From Anthoceros angustus (taxonomy: Eukaryota; Streptophyta; Anthocerotopsida; Anthocerotales; Anthocerotaceae), in contig MU008192.1 in assembly GCA_010909165.1 (NCBI GenBank), forward strand, positions 1 to 64,000: a stretch of DNA of 64,000 nucleotides, given 5' to 3'. This document shows, in pieces, positions 21,959 through 36,470 of the stretch. Within the stretch, counting starts at the first letter, position 1. Each line of letters opens with the position of its first letter. The notes below the pieces were generated by a model that saw only the letters and a list, made by a program, of their open reading frames with translations, made no database searches and was not told the DNA's origin. Both the position numbers and the translations under genes were made by a program.

Positions 21959-24900
21959 ATGGATCGCTATTCCTGGGCAGTGGAGGCTATCTCGGGCGTC
22001 GCGAAGGACTTGAAGCTTAGGACGAAACAGCAGGAGCTTCTGATTCGTGTGGGGACGTTGATCTTGATCTATGTACTAGCCTTCGCTACTCGGCTCTTCA
22101 GTGTGCTTAGATACGAGAGTGTCATTCATGAATTCGATCCTTACTTCAACTACAGGACGACACTTTTCCTCACAGAGAAAGGATTCTATGAATTTTGGAA
22201 CTGGTTCGACTATGAAAGCTGGTATCCCCTTGGCCGCATCATCGGTGGGACCTTGTACCCAGGGCTCATGGTTACAGCGGCGCTCTTATACTGGCTACTG
22301 AGATTCCTCAGGTTCTCGGTGCACATACGAGACGTGTGCGTCCTGACGGCTCCGTTTTTCGCCTCGAACACTACTGTAGTGGCTTACTTGTTCGGGAAGG
22401 AGCTCAGGGACACTGGGACTGGTTTGATTGCAGCAGCATTTATAGCAATTTGTCCCGGGTATATTTCTCGGTCTGTTGCAGGCTCTTATGACAATGAGGG
22501 TGTTGCCATTTTTGCTCTGCTGCTCACTTTCTACTTGTTCGTGAAGGCAGTTAATACAGGCTCGCTAGCATGGTCAGTTGCCTCTGCGTTTGCATATTTT
22601 TACATGGTGTCTGCCTGGGGGGGCTATGTTTTTATCATCAACTTAATACCGATGTACGTCATAGTGCTACTGGTGATGGGGAGGTACTCTCTCCGGCTGT
22701 ACATTGCTTACAACACGCTGTACATTCTGGGAATGCTTCTTGCAATGCAGATCCGTTTTGTCGGTTTCCAGCACATACAGTCGGGCGAGCATATGGCTGC
22801 TTTGGGTGTGTTCTTCTTGTTGCAGGTAGCTAACCCTTGTCATCCGTCGGTCGCATGTGCATGCTCAGTGGCTCTCTGCGTTTTGCCTGTGCTTATGCAC
22901 TTAGACAGACCTGGGCGTGCTGTATTTCTATACTCGGGCTTGAATGTCTTTTGTTGCCACAGCAGAAAACTATTTGATTTCGTCTCCTCAGTATTTGTTT
23001 GTATGAAAACGCAGTCCACTTTGGAGACAATGTTGGTTCACTGAGAAGGTTGCTATGTTCTGAGGGTTTGAGCCTGTACATCTTTTACACAGAAGGCTCA
23101 GTGTGCAGTGTGGTGTTTTTTGCAGGTGTACTACCTTGTTGATTCTGTGAAACAGCAGCTAGATGACTTGATGTTATTTCAAGCCTTTGTGAGAATTACT
23201 GTTATAGCTGCTGCAATTTTTGGTGCTTGTGGACTGGGATTAGGCTTAGCAAGTGGGTACATCTCCCCCTGGACAGGCAGATTCTATTCGTTGTTGGATC
23301 CAACGTATGCAAAAGATCACATCCCTATAATCGCCTCTGTCTCTGAGCATCAGCCGACATCGTGGTCTTCTTTCATGTTTGACTTCCATGCCCTCCTATT
23401 TTTGTTTCCAGCTGGGCTCTACTTTTGCTTCAAGAGGCTCAACGAGGCAACTGTCTTCATTGTCATCTATGCACTGACTAGCTTATATTTTGCTGGGGTT
23501 ATGGTGCGCCTGATTCTAGTTGCTAGCCCCGCAATATGCCTTGTTGCTGCTGTCGCAGCGTCTGCAACTATCAAAACTTTGATGGGACTTTTTCGCGAGC
23601 ATCCCCCTCTTTCTGCCCCTGTGAAGCAAGCTGGCAGTGTCAAGAACTCTCCCAAGGTGAGTACTGCCATTCTTCCTGTAGACCCGATGCACTCAAGTCT
23701 CCACACAGCTAGTCGAGCACGAGCTGTAGAGACGGTTGCAGGTGCATGTCATCTGCTCTTCAGCTGTCTGCCCGCTGAATTCATCTCCAATATCTATCTG
23801 AATTTGATTTTCTAGTTGGATTTCTCCAAGTCTGCCAGGGTGTGGTTTCGGTTGATTGAATGTCATCATTGACAGCTGGGATTCTTCTGCTAATGGATTT
23901 TACTGTCACTGCAGATGGGAAATGAGCCCCTACCATTTCAAAAGGAATGCTCTTTTGTCTTGGTGCTAGGTGTTCTATATTTGCTTCTTAACTTTGTTGG
24001 GCACTGCACATGGGTGACATCTGAAGCTTACTCGTCCCCATCTATAGTTCTTGCAGCAAGGCAAAGCAATGGAGATCGAGTTATCTTTGATGACTTCCGC
24101 GAGGCATATTTTTGGTTGCGACATAACACTCCACCAGACTCAAAAGTTATGTCCTGGTGGGATTACGGGTACCAGATTACAGCCATGGCCAATCGTACTG
24201 TGATTGTAGACAACAATACATGGAATAACACACACATCGCCACAGTTGGGAGGGCAATGTCCTCCCTTGAAGACGATGCATATGAGATTATGCAGTATCT
24301 GGATGTCAACTACGTGCTTGTAGTTTTTGGTGGGGTTACAGGGTACTCCTCTGACGACATCAACAAGTAAGTAGGCCTACATCTGTACGGTCTTCCCAAT
24401 TCAATTGTATGTCCTTGGAGTATGCACTGCAGTTTCCCCTCTAGGCAGGTTGAAAGCAGAGTTGTTGCTTGAGGTCATCATATTGTGTGTGACCCTGAGT
24501 CCTGGCAGGTTTTTGTGGATGGTTCGGATTGGTGGTGGTGTCTTCCCATCTATCAGAGAGCCTGATTTTTTGAGAAGTGGCGAGTATCGGGTTGACAAGG
24601 ATGCAGCACCTGCAATGTTGAATTCTCTTATGTGAGTTACGTTAAGTGGGAAGGAAGACCTGATGGATTTTCTTATCCTGGTAGCTGATGGAGGGTCCCT
24701 TACGTTTGCTTGTCTGTGGACTAATTAGGCGTGGTTTTCATCAGGTACAAATTATGCTACCACAGGTTTGGGGAAGTAAGCACAGAATATGGACGACCTC
24801 CTGGGTATGTTTTCCCTGAACCTTGCTGTATATTGCAGGTGACGCAGCAAAACATTGTCTTGTATGTTGTCCTACAGTTTGCCCAACCCAAGTGTCTGTG

Positions 24901-25055
24901 GTTCTCACAAAGAGCTCGTTTACAGATGGGACCGAGCACGTGGCGTGGAGATAGGGAAGAAGGATATACAACTGGAGTTCTTGGAGGAAGCTTTCACAAC
25001 GTCTAATTGGATAGTTAGGGTGTATAAAGTGAAGCATCCTGACAATCGCTGGTAG
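21959..25055 (+). CDS. STT3A: Oligosaccharyltransferase catalytic subunit STT3A, 720 aa
   Basis: Six exons: 21959-22825, 23126-23656, 23915-24366, 24509-24631, 24745-24804 and 24926-25055. All have GT-AG borders and compatible phases. The enzyme transfers the Glc3Man9GlcNAc2 oligosaccharide from dolichol diphosphate to Asn in N-x-S/T sequons in the ER lumen. Visible catalytic elements are FDPYFNYR (metal-binding Asp60), GSYDNEG (178-180), SVSEHQP (about 360), SWWDYGYQ (WWDYG at 547-551) and the [10 protein letters not shown] block with the DK-type helix after it. The first two exons encode the multi-pass membrane region, and the C-terminal part is the luminal domain. WWDYG followed by ITAMANRT and VDNNTWN matches STT3A rather than STT3B. 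Length fits the family (about 700-780). All motifs are intact, so it is likely functional. Confidence 0.95.
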
Positions 25056-25228
25056 ATATGAGTTACAAGTCGCACGTTCTACGTTTTTACATGCAACACC
25101 GGCAGAAGTTTTCTCAGGTGTGATCATCAGAGAAAAAAATAAATGTTTGACATACAATTGACCTTGACACTCCCACCCATCTGCAACTGAAGTTGGAAAT
25201 CTATTGGATAGCCTTACTTGCTTCCTCC

Positions 25229-28200
25229 TCAAGGGCTCACATGCGCCACATGGGGTCCCAGCTGAAAAATGTTTCGACGAAGAATGGCTTGAAATGTTGC
25301 TTCCCATAAACTACTTGGCGCGGCTACTCCCGTAGAATCACCTATTGAGCTGGATACCTGTAAACACATACATACATGCATTATCACAATAATCGATCAT
25401 ACCAGACTCGAAAGCACTCATGCCAGGCGAACTGCCAAACCACAGATATCTTCACGGACCACTTTTACACAGGATGGATACCACATTTCCTATTAGTACC
25501 TTAAATGCTACGGCAGGCCATTCATACCTGTGAATGCTGATCACCTGTGATACCTTCTAGAACGTCTGCTTCCAGCCAGCCCTTTGAACCACATGCCATG
25601 CCATGGTGCATGCAGCGCCATACCAGTAACAACAAGTCTGCTACGCAAGGCCCATCTACTACTGGCACTATCTCTTTACTATAAACAAGTGCCTCTGGCA
25701 GCCAACCACTCAATGAAACCAGCTGAATCAGTCTGGACAATTGAGTACGTGCTGATAACTCCATGTCCTCTGCCTGTGTCACAAACGAGATTAACTGGCA
25801 TCACACCAAACGGCGTCCAGAATGCAAGTAGTGCAGGGTGAGAGAGATCTAGCAATTGACCTCCATTTGAAATAGATCATTTGCTGACTTCTTACCTTCA
25901 TGAAGCCCACAGAAGGCTGCTGAGAGCGAAATGCGCTGTGGAATTGGACTATGCAATCTGCAACAAGGGTGCGGATAAGCTCTGCACACTGCAATGCCTC
26001 TTGTTTTTTACCATGCTCGAAGACTAGCTGCAAGATCTGTGTAGACGTTTGAGACATCAGACGCACACTTTCTAGAGCACAATGCTGCATCTAAGTTTCG
26101 CATCTTCGTTCACCTCAAAGAGGAAAGGATTGCTGTTGAAGCACTCCATCAGATAGATGTGCCTCGGTGAAGAAACCTGTTTTGGTAGTATCTGCAGATG
26201 GGCACTGTTAGGACCACAAGGTTCCACTTTGCAAAACAAAACATACTGGTGATTACAAGCGTTCCTCTTGCCTCCTCATATTGCTCCATGGTCATGGGCA
26301 TTTCATGTGGTGTTTCCATGCGAGTCGTTATAATAGTAGCAAGTATTGTGGCAGGGTTGCTGGGCCAACATTGACTGCGTCCCATGTCTGAGGCTTCAAG
26401 AATTCCCTTTTCCAAGGTGGCCCTTAGAAGGATGCCAAGCTCGCTGGCTATTCTGGTACTAATTCTACCACCTCGTTGCCTTTGTGAAGGTATATGCATG
26501 TGAAATCGCAGTAAATCAGCTCCCCCACAGGATGAGGACACATCTCCTGTCATAGAGACAAATCACTCAAAGTTCAGGAAGGGTCCAGAATACATACTTT
26601 CGGCCGAAACTGAAAGAATATTTGACCCAGCCTAGCAGAAGTTAAGCAGTCAACAGTTGCACTTGAGGAAAATCTCTGGATGACATGTCTATAAGCATAC
26701 CATTCTGGGATGAAACTCCTGTAATCCTCTGCTCACGCCCATGCAGGCTGAAGGAAAAGTCCAGGAGCTTGTTTACCATCTGCAAAAATTACATCCAATG
26801 CTCTGATACTCCAGAATTTTGCTAGACGGAGAGGGACCTCACGAAATAGAGAGGAAGAGGGTCAACACCTTACCAAAGTGAAGCTCGATGGTCTGAGAGC
26901 TCCATGATCAGCAATTATCTTCTTCAGCTGCTCAATGATTCGCACATATTGCCACCTCGAATCGACACACAATGTCAACTTCCCATGATTTACTGCAGAA
27001 TTTGCATCAGGTGCATAAAACTTTGCGTACAGCTCTTGAAGGAGGGGGAAAAAAATCTTCAACACACGCTGCAACCAAGTACACAGCCTTAGCGGCAGAG
27101 CAGGGGTCACTAGACCCTGTTTTCTACAGTTTACTTCACTGACAGACATCTAGCTTGAGAGCTGACGTGACTCACGACCACTCAGTCCAGCTCTCTGCAC
27201 ACAATTTACATCTGGCATACACACATATACATGGAAACTGCCTAAGGTAAAATAACAAGACAGCTCTTGAATCACGAGATGCACGGCTCCTATACGATGG
27301 TTCAGGAATATGTGCCACACTAATATTCTGGTGCACAAGGGCCTAAAGCAACATAATCTAGAGAATGCAGTAACATAATCTAGAAGCAATGCATTCGACA
27401 TTGGCTGGCTCATTCCCTTACAGTCAAGTAGGCCTGCCACAACGTGTAATGAGCTGCAAACTGGCAAACGCAGAGAAAAATCCATGTAACAAACCTTTAG
27501 GTGCAGTGCAGCTCCGAGTTCACTTTTCACATCAGAGGGGAGGAGGCGGAGAACGTTTAGCACAGAGATTTTCATCTCCCATGCTTGCTCCCGGTCCAAC
27601 AAGGCAATATACTGTGGCCATCCACAATGGAACAGCTGGTTCATAAGTTGCCATACAGACTTCCATGCCAATCCTGACTGCTCCTCCTTCTCAAACACCA
27701 GATTTCCAAGGAAAGTTGCAGAGACAAGCGTGTTTTTCCGCCACATGGTTGGTAAAAGTAGTACCCTGACGGTAGCCATTATAGACAAGACCTGCAAAGG
27801 TCACAAAGATGTCATCACATTAACTTAGTATTTGCATCTGCGAAAACGAAAGAGTTGCCACTTTTGAGTTCCAGGCGGCCATTCAATTGATACTTTTGCA
27901 GTTTTGAAGTCGTGAACAAACAAAAAACAGTTGAACATTTCTAACACATGTTTCCAACCATGAGCAAGCTGTTCCATCAATCAACCTGCTTTTCATCAAA
28001 GATTTGCAGCAGTCTGCAAAGCTTCAGTGCCCAGGATTTCACAGCAGGCTGCATGGCCCAGTGTGACACAAGAAACTGTATGACGTTCATCATGATCGAC
28101 AGTTTCTCCATGGAATTCACATCGATCTGGCCGTCCGCTTGAAAAGTTACACCCGTTCCCTGGACCAGCAAGTCTGCAATAACATTCTCCTCACAGACCA

Positions 28201-30444
28201 CCATGCCAAGGGAACAAATCTGAGAAAAGATAAATTTAGCTCGCAGGCATGACCAAGCAAGCTGGCTCCCTTCGCACATCTTATGATCACCTGTGATTGC
28301 ACGATCCAGGAGAAGTGCCCTGCTATCCATCAACATAAAAATTTCGTTTCTAGCACCCTCACACGAGCTACAAACCCCTGCAGGTGATAATTCCAGCAGC
28401 ACATCCCAAAGGAGATGCATATTCTCCTTCAGGTTGTCCACACACAAAATAGCTCCATTACTGTGTGCCAAATTGTTTGCATTTCTGGCAAAGCTAGCAC
28501 CTGTAAAATCAAAGCCCATGTTTCAGCCAGGTGAAACCAACCTACGGAAATGATATATTCTCCTGAGCTATTACAACAAGCATTCCCAGTCAACAACCCT
28601 GCTCTGCTGCCAATGTCCTATCAAGATTTTTAAGCTAAATATGCATACATTACCAGGGCATCCGGAGAGAAGGCAATGTGCAAGTTGTGACAAGATAACT
28701 TCTAGGAGTTCGCATGCAACTCCACCCACATCCTCAACCAGCTGAGTCTCATGCTGTTGGGCACTGCGGTATAGTAAGACTACAATATCTGCAGCCACAG
28801 GAGCAAGCTCTGCAAGCCGCCTTTTCAGTAGTGCAAATAGCCAGGTCCTCACACATTGTTCCTCAAAATCCAGACCCTATCACGAGGTTTTGATAGAGAT
28901 TAGAGAACTGTAATATTGCACAAGTGCACAATTCTTCAGCAAAACACAGGACTGCCCCTATTGCAGGCAAGCTTGATCGCTAAAGTAGAATCTAATGAGA
29001 TGTCAGAATGTTTCCAATCCAACATGAGTTAGAGCCACATCAAAGATGCAGTTCTGAGCTGGCAAGAAATAAAAAAAAAGCAAATATTATATCCCACGAG
29101 AAGCTGCTCTATTCTCAGCAAGTCAGAAACAGTACAGACACCGATCTGGCACTGCAGATGATCAGCAAAAAAGTAATAACGTTGGGGTTAGCGTCTCACC
29201 TCAAACACCTCCGAAATTTTGGGAAACAAACTTGCTTCTTCCTTACATCCCAGGAGCCAGTTGCACCATATTAGACCAGTCTGATAGTCACGGGGAAGCA
29301 CCCAAAGACGGACAAACGCACGAAGAAGACATCTACTAATACTTGCCAAAGCAAGCCACACGCTTATATAGGTGGTCGGAACAGACTCCCCGCTCTTCCA
29401 TTTCTGCATGCTCGAAGGCTCCTCCCCTCCAGCGTTGAAAGATAAAGAGGGCAAGGACGGCAATAAAACGAAGTATAACTGCTCCGGCATCCTGTTTCAG
29501 CAAGTTGTCATTACCCAAGTCAGGTGACCCGCACTAGTAAGAACAAAGGCAGGTGATTAATCCGTCAAGAGCAACAGAATGTATAGAAGGCAAAGGGGTG
29601 AAGGAATGAGAGCGGAGTCAAAGGAAAAGAACAGTGATGACAGTAAACACTCTTCCCACCTTAATGCGGCAAATTCGAAGATGCTGACCCGGCGCATATA
29701 AACAGCCAACATTCCAGAACCTTTTGATTGCGTGTCAAGAAGCTCAGACGTGAGGTCTTCAAGGACCACCCTGATGACGCCAGTAGGATCGGCTATGGTC
29801 AGATAGGCAACCAGCCAATCCATTGCAGCAACATTGAGGTCGCTGTCAATTGCGGTGTTTGCAGGGACCCAGAGCAAAGTCTTGACTAGCCACCGGTACA
29901 ACCACATGCTCTTGTTGGAATCGGAAGCATCGAGTTGAACATGTTTCGCAAAGGCAGAGTGTGTAGCGTTCGCACAAGATGCTCCACTGTCCGAATGCTT
30001 GTCATCATCGTCTACACCCGGGGCCAGAGGCCGCTGGTCCAAGCTAAGCAGCAGACAGTGGCTCACAAACTTGATGAGGACAGAGACGTCACGTAGAGCG
30101 AGCCGGACTTGTATGCGCTCCGCCGTCCGAGAGCCGGCTTTGCCAGCGGAGTCGACTGCATGCACCTCTTGTCTGGACCTCTTGACGGGGGAAGCAGCCG
30201 GAGAGACATGCGCAGCTGCCTTGCGTTTCAGGGGGGCTACAGCAAGCAGGGCAACAGGCTCTGAAACCGGAGCCGCGGAATCAGGCAATAAGGCATCCAG
30301 GCGCTCCAACAGGGCAATGGCCCAACGAAGTGACCGCAAGGTGCAGAGGCTATCCGGCTGGCTCTGGTGGAGGTCGAGGAGGCGCGTGTGGCAGCGCTCT
30401 TGCAGAGACTGCCAGTCTCCTTGCTCCGAGGCCTGCTCCGACAT
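25229..30444 (-). CDS. INTS5: Integrator complex subunit 5-like protein, multi-exon
   Basis: Clear exons with GT-AG borders: 30444-29660, 29491-29200, 28876-28654, 28500-27986, 27791-27495 and the last, 25357-25229 (stop TGA). Between them, open segments near 27.34, 27.12-26.87, 26.78-26.70, 26.54-26.25, 26.19-26.12, 26.09-25.89 and 25.8-25.53 kb appear to be exons, but I did not fix every border. The start is the first in-frame ATG, giving MSEQASEQGDW. The protein is alpha-helical throughout (ARM/HEAT-like). Similarity to animal INTS5 as I remember it: AMDWLVAYL with GVIRVVLEDL early, NSNPFLFE and CVADLLLLVW late, and the C-terminal FQAILRRNIFQLG (animal LHSVLHRNIDRLG). Integrator cleaves and terminates snRNA and other Pol II transcripts in the nucleus. 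A basic KRKAAAHVSPAASPVKR stretch near residue 75 may be a nuclear signal. The family call rests on memory and was not searched. Confidence 0.65.
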
Positions 30445-30632
30445 GTCGCAAGCTTCCACCCAGACCCCCGTGCTCGGCCTTTGTTCAACCAGCACTGTGT
30501 TGTGCAGGTTCACATGGTACTCGGATTGTTTTAATCCGAGGTCTTGTTTGTTTATCACAAGTTTCTCGAGTTCGTGAATAGATACGCCCTTCAACAGGTG
30601 TCACATCGTGCCATACTTGCGCCGGATCCAAC
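30445..30632. promoter_or_regulatory. Shared divergent promoter region, INTS5/GGB
   Basis: Only 188 bp separate the INTS5 and GGB start codons, so this must hold both 5' UTRs and a bidirectional promoter. The minus-strand frame of INTS5 stays open upstream to 30594, but the codon there is TTG, and no ATG precedes 30444. No TATA box is evident. Confidence 0.5.
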
Positions 30633-32630
<1,998 letters not shown>

Positions 32631-32732
32631 TATTGCTCGCAATTTGCGTAGCAGGTGTTGTGTGAAAATCGCTCTGAATGAGTGATGGGAGAAAACAGTC
32701 CGGCACGATAACATAATTAGAATGCTCATGGG

Positions 32733-35700
32733 TTATTGATCAAGTTCGCCAGCGGCAGTTTCGTACACTGCTTGTCTGACAAATTGTCCTCGAATCCGTG
32801 GCCGCTGCTCGGCCAATCGTTTCCTACTCTGATAACGCACCTGCACATTTGAGTATACATCTCAGATCATAGTTCCAAGCCTGAAGAACAACGTTCATCT
32901 TCCTCTCAAAACAGCGCGAGATTTACCTTCTTCTCGAAACAACGCTCCTTCCTCTTCTGCCGGAATTTGTTCAACGCGGCCTCCCGTCTTGAGAACTTCG
33001 TTGTTTCTGAGCCAACTAAAAGGGCACTGCTCCCACCACCATTCCCATTGCCAGTTCCACCCACACCCGCATCTCCCGGTCCATTCCCATTACCGCTTCC
33101 ACTGTTGCCGTGAGTCACGTTATTTGTGCCACTGTCCCCATTTCCATTGTTGTTCCCACTGTCTCCGTTTCCTCCTTTACCAGCATTGTTACTCCCAGAA
33201 GCACTTCCATTCACACTTCCATTCAAATTGCCATTGCTTCCATGGCAGTTGCTACTACCACTCTGGGCATGGCATCCATCTGGAACATGTCCAGCCACAT
33301 TTGAAGAACCACACCGGTGACCGGGTCGGGCACCAGCACATCCAAGCATCTTATCGTCTGGCTGCTGCGCTAACGTGGGAGGTTGAGGTACAATTGAATA
33401 GTGGTGGTGATGGTGGTGCAGCTCCTCATCAGGATGATGCTGATGGAGACCATGGTGCTGTGTATATCGATGTGCCTGTGGATGTGAAAGCTGTCCATGC
33501 TCATGGAAAGGAGCCAACCTGTCAAACATTTCCCTGTCAGGGCGCTGACCTGACCCAGATGTCCAAGGTGAACTTCCTGGGTGAGGGTAAAACCCTGGGT
33601 GCATGGATGGCCCAAACGCTGCGGACAGCCCGTCATAGGTCATGCCGGAAGGAGGCAATGACCCTGACACTGGTATTGCTTGTCCGGAGCCAGGCACCAA
33701 AGATACGGCCTCATCCTTAACATGTCGAGTACCCAAAAACCCATCCTGTCCTGACGGCCCAACGATCGAAGAGCTCATATCTTGCCCATTGCAATTGTTG
33801 GACATGCTTGGGTGAACTAGAAACTGTGTCGAAAGTTCACTGCCTTTGCATGATCCTGCCCCGTCTTTTCCCAATCCTATGTGCAATAAACTCGGGTTGG
33901 TTGTTCTCTGAACCCCATGGGAAATAGATTGACCTCCAAATCCAGCAGGAAGTCCATTCAGAAGACCATTACCCACAGTGAACTGTTGGGGCATGTTTAC
34001 AACACTGGTGCTGTACCTGCGAGCTCAGAGCAGAACCTAGCATCAAGACCAATCAACCAACAGTTGGGGAGACATACCAACACCACAAAGAGACACACAG
34101 ACAGCAAACAGAACTGGAGCACACATATATTCCTTGATCTAATGCGCCCCACAGACAAATATCCTCTCCACACCTTCGATACCTTGAAAAGGCAGACCCT
34201 CCAGATTGTCTCAGAACTCGCCGGTCGTCAGTTTCCCCCTCATGATCTCTTGCAGCACGAGGCCTTTTCAAAGACAACTCCAGAGTGGGTAAGGAATTGG
34301 AGTCAGACCCAGTCTTCTTTGTAACAGGGCTGTTACTTGCACCCATCTCGCCTTCTCTCTCTGTAGCCTCACCAGGATCTGCTGCGTCTGCCTTAGACTG
34401 GCGGGAAATAGTGGCAGTCAAATCCATAGGCTCAGGACACTGTTCATAAGATGGGGTCGCAGCCACCCCAGCATCCTTTCTGACATTCAGGTCCTCCTGA
34501 CATTTGTCTGCTCCAGCTGCATCCTCCACAGTACCAGCTTCAGCTATCAGAAGGGCAACTGCATCTCCCATTCCCCCTTCCAAGTTCAGAGTAGCTCTCT
34601 TTTTGACTGATTCCACATCATGTGCTGATTCACTTTCTGCACACGTACAAGCAACCGAGTTGGAGTAATGAAGGAACCAAGGAACATGGACAAAAGGACA
34701 GATAGGAAACCAATGCAGCACAGGTAGTTCACCACTGGGTTTTCCCTGAGACTCATGCCCCTCTTCTTTCTTGCTGGGGCGCTGACCTTGAGAATCTTCC
34801 ACCCTTGCCTGTGGAGGAGGAAAGTCACATCTAGGAGAGATCCCATGCGACGGGCCACCCGGGTCATGTCCACCTCCCTGTTGAGGACTTTCCACTTCCA
34901 TAGCTCTTTTGGTCCAAGAACTCTGCAGTGTACACAGCACGCTGACAAATGGTGATTAAAATTGATTTTTTTGTGTGTTTCAGGAGTGTATTGTTCTTAT
35001 AACTGTTCGAAATGGTAAGTTCAACGTGTTTGATCAAGACCCCTCTCACAACTACGTCTTCGTTTTTGAGACAACATACAACACAATTACCTGCGTTCCA
35101 CTGCCATTGTCGCTCCCACCTCTCAGGTTTAAGCCACTACTTCCATTATCACTGCCATCGTTACTGCCACTGTTGTTCCCAGAACCAGCTCTGCTCTTTG
35201 CCCGCATCACTTTTCCGGTCTGGCTACCACTGCCGCTGCCGCTGCCACTTGACTAACAGGAACACAACAAACCTTCAATTGTGAGGCCATGAATGAGACG
35301 CTGGAAACTGGAACAGCGCATTCAGCAGACATAAGCTTTCAATTGACAACCCCTGTACTCACACTGTGGCACTTCCTCCAGACGTGTTGCCACAGGTTCT
35401 TCAACTCATTCTTCCGGACAGGCTTCACCAGGTAGTCCGCAGCACCTTTCGATAGACATCTGAAAACGAAGTCCATAGAATCATGTGATGACATCACTGC
35501 AATAGCAAGTTATTGGCACACACTAGTCAGCCACTCGTTCGAAGTCTATATAGAAAGATGGCAACAACTTGAACAGATACCAAACGATTGACTTACTGAC
35601 AACAGGAACTCGCTTCCCAGGGTCAAGACTCATGATCCTGGAGAGCAGTCCAACACCGGATAGGCACGGCATAACTACGTCAGTTAGCACAAGGTCAAAA

Positions 35701-36470
35701 TGGTTGCTGGGCGTTTCCAATAGCTCCCAAGCTTGCAATCCATTGCCTGCCGATGTCACTGGGAACAGCACAAATCAGCCACGGAACACGGAAATGAAAG
35801 GACCCTCAGATCACAGATGCCATCGATGGGCATCGCACACCATTCTGGCTCGTTAACAACGAAGTCTAAAGGAAGAAAGATGAAAAAGAGAGGGATACTT
35901 TAGAAGCAGGCTAAGGTTGCGACTACCTTCGTAACTACAGTTTCTCAAGAGCGCGCCGACGACGTGCCTGGTGGAGTCATCGTCCTCCACCAGCAGCACC
36001 CTGAGATGACGCTGCGGGAGAAAGCTTTCCCAACCCTCGCTGGCAACTTGATGGGCTGTATGTTGCGGTTGGGTTGGAGGCGGTGGCGGTGGCGGTTCGG
36101 TGGGGGGTTGGGAGCCCACTTCGGCAATTGTACCATCCTCGTCGTCGGAATCATCCTGCACTTCACGGTCCCGACAGTAATCCTCCTCCGACGCTTCCAA
36201 CCTGCCGTCGGGCCCACTTCTAGCGGCTGTGGAGGCTAGCAAATTGTGGGGTGCAGCCTGCGTCGCGAGAGCGTTAGCTGAAGTGTCGCAGGCTCGGATC
36301 TGGTCACTACATTCTCCGGCAGTGTGGAGTCCATCCTGTACAGCATCCGCAGCACACAGCCCCGAGGCAGCCACCCCTACCGAGACAGCTCCATGCTGGA
36401 GATCTCGGTCACCGTTGTGAAAACATCCAGCGATTGGCTCAGTCCGGCCCTCGCCCAAATTTGCAGTCAT
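32733..36470 (-). CDS. PRR: Clock pseudo-response regulator, PRR3/7-like, 947 aa
   Basis: Eight exons: 36470-35927, 35758-35597, 35496-35363, 35252-35091, 34922-34733, 34636-34183, 34016-32927 and 32840-32733. All borders are GT-AG and phases agree, so the reading frame is complete. The receiver domain spans about residues 155-275: [38 protein letters not shown] and [24 protein letters not shown] mid-region follows: [23 protein letters not shown] and SAFSRYSTS. A His-rich stretch and a long Gly/Asn/Ser-rich linker precede the C-terminal CCT domain ([20 protein letters not shown] joined to [20 protein letters not shown]). PRRs are nuclear transcriptional repressors of morning clock genes, acting through the DNA-binding CCT domain. 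Unusually, Asp208 fills the phosphoacceptor site that is Glu in flowering-plant PRRs, and Lys260 and Ser238/239 are also kept. A classical response regulator is less likely because of the CCT. Confidence 0.95.

Noticed and set aside
24741-25307. 188-codon minus ORF at the 3' end of STT3A
   Set aside because: It overlaps the last two STT3A exons antisense; its left part has no domain, and only the 25229-25357 part is used, in another frame, by the INTS5 last exon.
30445-30594. N-terminal extension of the INTS5 frame
   Set aside because: The frame is open but begins at TTG, no ATG lies upstream of 30444, and it would leave only 38 bp for two promoters.
32989-33720. 243-codon His/Cys-rich plus-strand ORF
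   Set aside because: Antisense of PRR exon 7, whose Gly/Asn/Ser codons read backwards give Cys, His and Phe-rich text; the minus frame carries real PRR motifs.
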